Below, piece after piece: positions 6,141-9,851 of a stretch of DNA of 9,851 nt. This DNA is from Desulfobacterales bacterium. Its GTDB lineage: Bacteria > Desulfobacterota > Desulfobacteria > Desulfobacterales > C00003060. Below the pieces are notes generated by a model that was given only the letters and a program-made list of their open reading frames with translations, searched no databases and was not told the origin of the DNA. The position numbers and the translations under genes are program-made. The first letter of the stretch is position 1; the number at the start of each line of letters is the position of its first letter. Location: the NCBI GenBank assembly GCA_030613145.1, contig JAUWMM010000038.1, forward strand, positions 1 to 9,851. Reading direction: 5' to 3'.

Positions 6141-6212
6141 ACCTTATCAGGCATAGACAGGGCCTTTCACCCTCTCACATGATTTGTATAGCCTATGAGA
6201 CGCTGATAAGGT
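6141..6212 (-). ncRNA. Hairpin in the TPR-gene leader overlapping the ribosome-binding region
   Basis: A perfect 10-bp inverted repeat, ACCTTATCAG (6141-6150) and CTGATAAGGT (6203-6212), closes a 52-nt interval. Inside it, CATAG (6152-6156) pairs with CTATG (6193-6197). In the minus-strand transcript the proximal arm contains AAGGT, which runs straight into the purine-rich ribosome-binding region 8-18 nt before the ATG at 6126. The stem could therefore limit ribosome access. It does not match a riboswitch I know. Confidence 0.45.
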
Positions 6213-6233
6213 ATCGCTTTGTGGCGATTTTTT
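6213..6233 (+). terminator. Small terminator-like hairpin with T-run on the plus strand
   Basis: ATCGC (6213-6217) pairs with GCGAT (6224-6228) across a 6-nt loop, and six T residues follow (6228-6233). It faces plus-strand transcription, although no plus-strand gene lies upstream for about 3.8 kb. It may stop antisense readthrough into pgeF. The stem is short, so chance is possible. Confidence 0.25.
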
Positions 6234-6267
6234 AGGGGCGGCTTCGCCATACCCTATAAAAACTATT

Positions 6268-6297
6268 AATATAACAGTCAATGAACATATCTGTCAA
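6268..6297 (-). promoter_or_regulatory. Sigma70 promoter of the TPR/GTPase/PATAN/PilZ cassette
   Basis: The minus strand has a perfect -35 box TTGACA (6292-6297), an 18-nt spacer, and TATATT (6268-6273; five of six). Transcription would start near 6261, giving a leader of about 135 nt that includes a GGCG/CGCC hairpin (6237-6248) and the stem at 6141-6212. It is back to back with the pgeF promoter. Confidence 0.6.
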
Positions 6298-6360
6298 GAA
6301 TTTGGAAATCCAAGAGTGCCGGCAATGGAGTGCGCCGACTGGTTCATAATTTGTAGGTGA

Positions 6361-6389
6361 TTGCAAAGAATTTGATACCATAATATAAA
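6361..6389 (+). promoter_or_regulatory. Sigma70 promoter of pgeF
   Basis: TTGCAA (6361-6366), a 17-nt spacer and TATAAA (6384-6389) form a good sigma70 promoter. It would start transcription near 6396, about 35 nt before the pgeF ATG. Confidence 0.5.
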
Positions 6390-6430
6390 GATGTGCCTTT
6401 TGGAATAAACCACATATTAATACACGACTT

Positions 6431-7243
6431 ATGATTGAGAAAAAGAGCGATTCATTGTGCATATGGTTTTTCGAAAACTTCTTAAAATATGAAGCCATTG
6501 GTCACTTTATATCAACACGCATAGGTGGGCACAGCAGCCCGCCGTATGACTCTTTGAATCTATCCTTTAATGTCGGAGATGACCCGGAAAAGGTACTCAA
6601 GAACCGCACACTATTTTTTGAAACCCTTGGAGTTCCCCTGTCCAGCCTGACAACCGCCAAACAAATTCATGAAGGTCATGTCAAAATTGTGTCAGAAGGA
6701 TTGCGAGGCAAAGGTTCCACCGACTACAAAGGGGCTATCAATGCAACAGATGCGATGGTGACCAATGTGCCAGGTACTTGTCTGATGATTCTTTTGGCTG
6801 ACTGTGTGCCAATTCTCTTTTATGATCCCTCAAAGATGGTAATCGGGGTTGCACATGCAGGGTGGAGGGGTACCCTTCAAAGGATAGCCCAAAAAACTGT
6901 GGTGGTTTTCCAACAACACTTCGGGTGTTCCCCCCAGGATATACTTGCAGGCATAGGGCCGTCTATCGGGCCGTGTTGCTGTGAAGTCGGCCGGGAGGTC
7001 GTCTCTCACATCGAGCATGTTTTTGGGGCCGAGCAAGAATGCATCAGTAGGGAATCTGCAGACGGGAAAGGCCATTTTGATTTATGGACAGCCAATTTGA
7101 AACAGCTTACACAGGCCGGTATCCCCAAAAAAAACATAGAAACGTCAAAGACATGCACCTGTGATCATTCCGATTTGTTTTTTTCTTACCGACATAAGAG
7201 AGGACAGACAGGTAGGTTTGGGGCAGGGATTGTTATTCGTTAG
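6431..7243 (+). CDS. pgeF: Peptidoglycan editing factor / multicopper-polyphenol-oxidase-like (laccase-domain) protein
   Basis: The 270-residue product belongs to the YfiH/PgeF (DUF152) family, cytoplasmic proteins that correct misincorporated residues in peptidoglycan precursors; members also show purine nucleoside phosphorylase-like activity. The three zinc ligands are in place: H80 in KQIH, C125 in LADC, and H142 in AHAGWRGT. GPSIGPCCCEVG (176-187) and the C-terminal FFSYRHKRGQTGRFGAGIV (250-268) are also typical. Length is usual for the family. The ATG has no visible Shine-Dalgarno site, but homology (STRIGGHSSPPYDSLNLS) begins soon after it. The gene is convergent with trmJ, the two coding regions sharing 11 bp (7233-7243). 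It is divergent from the signalling cassette. Confidence 0.92.
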   Translation: MIEKKSDSLCIWFFENFLKYEAIGHFISTRIGGHSSPPYDSLNLSFNVGDDPEKVLKNRTLFFETLGVPLSSLTTAKQIHEGHVKIVSEGLRGKGSTDYKGAINATDAMVTNVPGTCLMILLADCVPILFYDPSKMVIGVAHAGWRGTLQRIAQKTVVVFQQHFGCSPQDILAGIGPSIGPCCCEVGREVVSHIEHVFGAEQECISRESADGKGHFDLWTANLKQLTQAGIPKKNIETSKTCTCDHSDLFFSYRHKRGQTGRFGAGIVIR

Positions 7244-7955
7244 TATCCATCCAGAAATGAGATATTTTTTGCAAGGTCAAGGAAGATGAAGATTTTAACC
7301 GCAGGAATACATCGTGTATTTTGACGTGCCCCATCCAATAATCAGGGTTTTCAGGGTTGATAAAATTAATATGAATGAGAGTCTCTGTTAACTGTCCATA
7401 CATGTCTTCAAGTTCCCGGCGCGTCGATAGGCGGGGTGTAAGGGTCCCGGTATCCTCCCGGCTTGCCAGAAAAACCTCATAGCAAAGGACCATAACTGCC
7501 TGTGCCAAGTTCAACGATGCAAACCCTGCAGTCGGAATATTTACCAAGGCATGACAAAAGCTTAATTCAGCATTAGTCAGGCCCCGGTTTTCAGGGCCAA
7601 AAAGAAGGGCTATCCGATTGTGTTGGGATATAGAAATCAATGTTTCAGCTATCTTTCGTGGCTTGGGGACAGCAGGACGTCGGCTCCCCAAACGTGCAGT
7701 GGTGCCTACCACGTACTGAAAAGGGGCGAGGGCTGTTTCCAGGTTTTCATATTCTTCCATAGCCTCCACAAGGTCGGCCGCAAAGTGCGTGGCCATCTTG
7801 TGTACCCGGGTCAGGTCGCATTCGCGTGGGTCCACGACAATGAGCCGGCTGATTCCCATATTGCAGGCCGAACGGGCGGCCGCACCTATGTTTTCAGGAT
7901 ACCTGGGCCTATGAAGCACGACAGCAATGTTATCAAGGTTCATGCGTAAGGACAT
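7233..7955 (-). CDS. trmJ: SPOUT-family tRNA 2'-O-methyltransferase (TrmJ-like)
   Basis: This is a 240-residue SPOUT (SpoU) methyltransferase, which uses SAM to methylate a ribose 2'-OH; TrmJ acts on position 32 of the tRNA anticodon loop. All three SpoU motifs are visible: RPRYPENIGAAARSACNMG (16-34), LLFGPENRGLTNAEL (117-131) and NIPT...FASLNLAQAV (139-154), together forming the trefoil knot SAM site. A C-terminal helical extension (about 178-225) matches TrmJ rather than the shorter TrmL. Start is at ATG 7955, 10 nt after the ndk stop, with ATG 7943 as an alternative; neither has a strong ribosome site, so coupling to ndk translation is plausible. TrmJ is the best family fit, but the rRNA/tRNA target is not proven by sequence. 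Confidence 0.85.
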   Translation of the reverse strand: MSLRMNLDNIAVVLHRPRYPENIGAAARSACNMGISRLIVVDPRECDLTRVHKMATHFAADLVEAMEEYENLETALAPFQYVVGTTARLGSRRPAVPKPRKIAETLISISQHNRIALLFGPENRGLTNAELSFCHALVNIPTAGFASLNLAQAVMVLCYEVFLASREDTGTLTPRLSTRRELEDMYGQLTETLIHINFINPENPDYWMGHVKIHDVFLRLKSSSSLTLQKISHFWMDTNE

Positions 7956-7965
7956 AAGATTCGTC

Positions 7966-8388
7966 TCATTCCCCAAACACCTCGAATGCATTGAAAAAAT
8001 AGCTGATCTCAAATGCCGCGGTTTCCTGGCTGTCAGACCCGTGAACCACGTTTCTTCGACCGTCTGTGGCGAACTCTCTACGTATCGTCCCTTCGGCGGC
8101 ATCTTTAGGATTTGTGGCGCCCATGAGCTCTCTGTTTCTCCTAATAACTTCCCTTCCTTCAAGGACTATGGCCACCGAAGGGCCTGAAGACATAAAGGCA
8201 GTGAAACCTTCAAAAAAATCACGTCCCCTGTGTACTGCATAAAACTCTTCTGCTTCTTTTTTTGACATGTGAACCATCTTCATGGCAATGATCTTAAAAC
8301 CATTCTGCTCAAAATGTTTGATCACCTCCCCAGTGATACCCTTTGCAACAGCGTCCGGTTTGATGATCGACAAAGTCCTTTCCTTCAT
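7966..8388 (-). CDS. ndk: Nucleoside diphosphate kinase (canonical copy)
   Basis: This 140-residue protein is a standard bacterial Ndk, which equalises NTP pools by moving the gamma phosphate through a phosphohistidine. It opens [15 protein letters not shown] (K10 contacts phosphate). The Kpn-loop region is [30 protein letters not shown]. Catalytic H116 lies in NVVHGSDS, followed by the usual FEISYFF helix. AAAGG at 8397-8401 provides the ribosome site, 8 nt before the ATG. It is the first gene of a pair with trmJ (10-nt gap). A second, divergent paralogue lies 338 nt upstream on the same strand. Confidence 0.96.
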   Translation of the reverse strand: MKERTLSIIKPDAVAKGITGEVIKHFEQNGFKIIAMKMVHMSKKEAEEFYAVHRGRDFFEGFTAFMSSGPSVAIVLEGREVIRRNRELMGATNPKDAAEGTIRREFATDGRRNVVHGSDSQETAAFEISYFFNAFEVFGE

Positions 8389-8403
8389 AGCTTCAACCTT
8401 TCT

Positions 8404-8418
8404 GCGGTCCTTGACCGC
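8404..8418 (-). promoter_or_regulatory. Hairpin next to the ndk ribosome binding site
   Basis: GCGGTC (8404-8409) and GACCGC (8413-8418) form a perfect 6-bp stem with a 3-nt loop, ending only 2 nt before the AAAGG site at 8397-8401. It may affect ribosome loading or mRNA stability. The stem has no T-run, so it is not a terminator. Confidence 0.35.
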
Positions 8419-8682
8419 CCTGCTCCCCGCGCACGAAGTTCTGGTGTAAGGAAGAACACCTGTCAGTTAGGACGGGGTCAAGGGGTACCGTAAAAAAATG
8501 TTTGTCTTCCTTGCTGGGTACGTAAGCCCACGAAGCGAACGCCCCCCCTCAGTATGGCGTGGATTCACAATACGGCAGGTTCCGTAACAAAAAGGCGGGG
8601 GGAAATCAAGGAATGGTTCTTGACGGGATCTTGAACAAAAAGACATCACAATAGATCGGGTTTACAGTAAGAAAGGGAGGAA
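8419..8682. other. Intergenic region between the two ndk genes, no recognised gene
   Basis: This 264-nt stretch holds no convincing gene. A 60-codon minus-strand frame here (8467-8649) resembles no family and has no good ribosome site. A small TACGG/CCGTA hairpin (about 8573-8588) is the only local structure seen. No good sigma70 promoter for the canonical ndk was found, so its transcription start remains open: readthrough from the upstream ndk or an alternative sigma factor. Confidence 0.4.
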
Positions 8683-8731
8683 CTAAGGGCTCGCGCAAAA
8701 ATAACTTGGCAGATTTCGCGCGAGCCCTAAG
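8683..8731. repeat. Short copy of the fold-back element
   Basis: GGGCTCGCGC (8687-8696) is perfectly inverted as GCGCGAGCCC (8718-8727). The left part, from AAGGGCTCGCGCAA through AATAACTTGGCAGA, matches 2468-2496 with one substitution. It then jumps directly to an inverted right tip, so it looks like the 2452-2652 element with its interior deleted. It overlaps the stop codon of the second ndk gene (8727-8729). Confidence 0.65.
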
Positions 8732-9233
8732 CCCAGGCAAGTAGTTTTACGCTTTTTACTTTGGTTTCTTTCACAGGATAGATATTATAAACCACCTCAT
8801 CAGGGCAAAACCAGAGCTTTATTTCTCTTTCCGCTTCTTCTGGATTGGCGGACGCATGGATGGCGTTTTCGAAAATGCCCGAGGTGGTAATTCTTCCATA
8901 AGCACCCCGAATGGAGCGAGGATCAGCCTCTTCAGGATTGGTGGCCCCACAGATTTCCCGCACTTTACTAATAGCATTTTCTCCGTGGTAAACCAGTGCC
9001 ATCACTTTTCTTTTTCCGTGGAACTTACCTATAATATAGTCTATTAATTCTTGAAAAAAGGGCTGATCTTTCAAAGCGGCATAATGTGTCTCAGCTAATT
9101 CCTTAGATACGCGAACAATCCTTGCTCCAGCAATTTCCAGGCGCGTTTCCGAAAGGCGCGTCAGGATGTTGCCGGTAAGAGATTTTTCCAAACCATCCGG
9201 TTTTATCAGTACTAATGTTTGTTCAACAGTCAT
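8727..9233 (-). CDS. Divergent nucleoside diphosphate kinase paralogue with C-terminal tail
   Basis: The 168-residue product has the Ndk fold: TLVLIKPDGLEKSLTG at the start (K11), the HGENAISKVREICGATNPEEA segment, SIRGAYGRI, and a candidate catalytic H126 in ENAIHASANPEEAEREI. Compared with the canonical copy it has HASAN instead of HGSDS around the histidine, a few extra residues before it (TTSGIF), an LWF-type final helix, and a tail of about 20 residues (YNIYPVKETKVKSVKLLAWA). Catalytic residues are kept, so activity is likely, but a specialised role is possible. The ATG has no clear ribosome site. Its TAG stop lies inside the short fold-back repeat. Transcription is probably from the promoter at 9285-9313, and it may read on into ndk and trmJ. 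Confidence 0.88.
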   Translation of the reverse strand: MTVEQTLVLIKPDGLEKSLTGNILTRLSETRLEIAGARIVRVSKELAETHYAALKDQPFFQELIDYIIGKFHGKRKVMALVYHGENAISKVREICGATNPEEADPRSIRGAYGRITTSGIFENAIHASANPEEAEREIKLWFCPDEVVYNIYPVKETKVKSVKLLAWA

Positions 9234-9284
9234 AGTCAGGACCGATAGCGGGTATTTTCAAAGGTCTCGCTTCTTGGTGGGGCG

Positions 9285-9313
9285 AATATAGGAATTATGT
9301 GGTTGTGTGTCAA
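9285..9313 (-). promoter_or_regulatory. Near-consensus sigma70 promoter of the second ndk
   Basis: The minus strand has TTGACA (9308-9313; perfect), a 17-nt spacer, and TATATT (9285-9290; five of six). The predicted leader is about 45 nt. An inverted repeat AGCAAAA (9313-9319) and TTTTGCT (9334-9340) overlaps the upstream edge of the -35 box and could be an operator or mere AT symmetry. Confidence 0.65.
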
Positions 9314-9495
9314 GCAAAAAGGCCCCGGCAATATTTTGCTGTTTATTCAAAAGGTTGTGGATGCTCGGGTGATTGCCGCACTCGAAAATCAAGCATTAAT
9401 TTAGCTCATCCTTCCTCCCGCCTTATCCTGATCTATCGAGATTTTATCGGGACTGCAGAGAGCTTTTAACATTAGCCGGCCGGCAGATGCACTTT

Positions 9496-9524
9496 GTATC
9501 CCATACGAGATATGGTAAGGATAC
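9496..9524 (+). promoter_or_regulatory. Hairpin or operator-like inverted repeat upstream of pcm
   Basis: GTATC-CCATA (9496-9505) pairs with TATGG (9511-9515) and, after a 4-nt bulge, GATAC (9520-9524), over a CGAGA loop. It ends 51 nt before the pcm ATG. It could be a leader hairpin or a dyad for a regulator. The rest of 9314-9575 shows no gene; a 10-bp GC palindrome lies at 9475-9484, and no clear pcm promoter was found. Confidence 0.35.
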
Positions 9525-9575
9525 GAAAACGTCAACCACTTGATGCAAACGGGGCCTTAAAAGACCAAGAAAGTA

Positions 9576-9851
9576 ATGTCTGAAAATCAAATGGCAAAAT
9601 CTGGACTATACCGTAAGGCGATCTTCGGACTATTGTGCATGGTAGCAGGCGCTCTGTCTTTCCCCTATGGCGCCCTTTGCGAATCTCCCGATTCCTATGC
9701 TGCCGCACGCCAGCGCATGGTTTTGCACCAGCTGAAGGCGCGGGACATTACGGATACCAAGGTCCTCAGGGTCATGGGCAAGGTTAAGCGGCACCTTTTT
9801 GTGAGTCCCAGTCTCGCTTCTCAGGCGTACTCCGACCACCCGCTTCCTATT
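9576..9851 (+). CDS. pcm: Protein-L-isoaspartate O-methyltransferase with signal peptide, 5' part
   Basis: The first 92 codons are present; the gene runs off the right edge. Residues 42-92 ([27 protein letters not shown], then [20 protein letters not shown]) match the N-terminal region of Pcm, the SAM-dependent enzyme that repairs isoaspartyl residues in aged proteins. Ahead of it lies an extension with a basic stretch (YRK, 12-14), a hydrophobic core (15-30) and a plausible cleavage region around ALCES (33-37). The classical cytoplasmic enzyme starts near residue 45, so this copy is probably exported; C35 does not sit in a good lipobox. ATG 9576 is chosen with a weak purine-rich site (AAGAAAG); ATG 9591 would keep the signal, while ATG at codon 48 would remove it. 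SAM-binding motifs lie beyond the window. Confidence 0.88.
   Translation, partial: MSENQMAKSGLYRKAIFGLLCMVAGALSFPYGALCESPDSYAAARQRMVLHQLKARDITDTKVLRVMGKVKRHLFVSPSLASQAYSDHPLPI

Noticed and set aside
8467..8649. A 60-residue minus-strand frame between the two ndk genes
   Set aside because: No ribosome site, no recognised motif and a repeat-like low-quality composition; judged non-coding.
8419..8682. tRNA or CRISPR-like element in the ndk intergenic region
   Set aside because: No cloverleaf, no T-loop motif and no regularly spaced repeats on either strand.
9494..9521. Promoter TTGTAT-16-TAAGGA for pcm
   Set aside because: Both boxes are weak and fall within the inverted repeat at 9496-9524.

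Overview
The window looks like a chromosomal segment of a Gram-negative, probably deltaproteobacterial (Desulfobacterota-like) organism. The clues are a KDO-8-phosphate phosphatase (so LPS is made), an MglA-type GTPase encoded next to a PATAN/DUF4388 protein, a PilZ protein, a protein-isoaspartate methyltransferase with an export signal, and intergenic regions rich in degenerate short-period repeats. This placement is inferred from gene families; no rRNA or tRNA was found to confirm it.

Layout. 1-858 (minus): the start of an unidentified exported or membrane protein and a complete OpuCB/ProW-type ABC permease, probably for a quaternary amine or osmolyte; degenerate 7-nt-period repeats lie on both sides of the permease. 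1044-1646 (minus): kdsC. 1939-2418 (plus): a small YqiA-like alpha/beta hydrolase. 2452-2652: a roughly 200-bp imperfect fold-back element between convergent genes. 2679-6126 (minus): a four-gene signalling cassette, in transcription order a TPR protein, an MglA-like GTPase, a PATAN plus double cNMP-fold protein, and a PilZ protein. It has a strong-looking sigma70 promoter and two structured leaders. 6431-7243 (plus): pgeF, divergent from the cassette and overlapping trmJ tail to tail. 7233-9233 (minus): trmJ and ndk in one short operon, preceded by a second, divergent ndk paralogue with its own near-consensus promoter. A short copy of the fold-back element ends that paralogue. 9576-9851 (plus): the 5' end of an exported pcm.

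How the genes work together. The cassette contains a GTP switch (MglA-like), a PATAN adaptor carrying two nucleotide-fold domains with eroded phosphate-binding cassettes, a c-di-GMP receptor (PilZ) and a TPR scaffold with an unrecognised C-terminal beta-rich domain. This suggests a GTPase/c-di-GMP circuit acting on polarity, motility or surface behaviour, but no target is encoded here. The remaining genes are housekeeping: LPS precursor synthesis, cell-wall editing, tRNA 2'-O-methylation, NTP balance and repair of aged proteins.

The most unusual non-coding content is the fold-back repeat family (2452-2652 and an apparently internally deleted copy at 8683-8731), the 7-nt-period arrays at 69-150 and 936-970, and the leader upstream of the GTPase, which can form alternative pairings.
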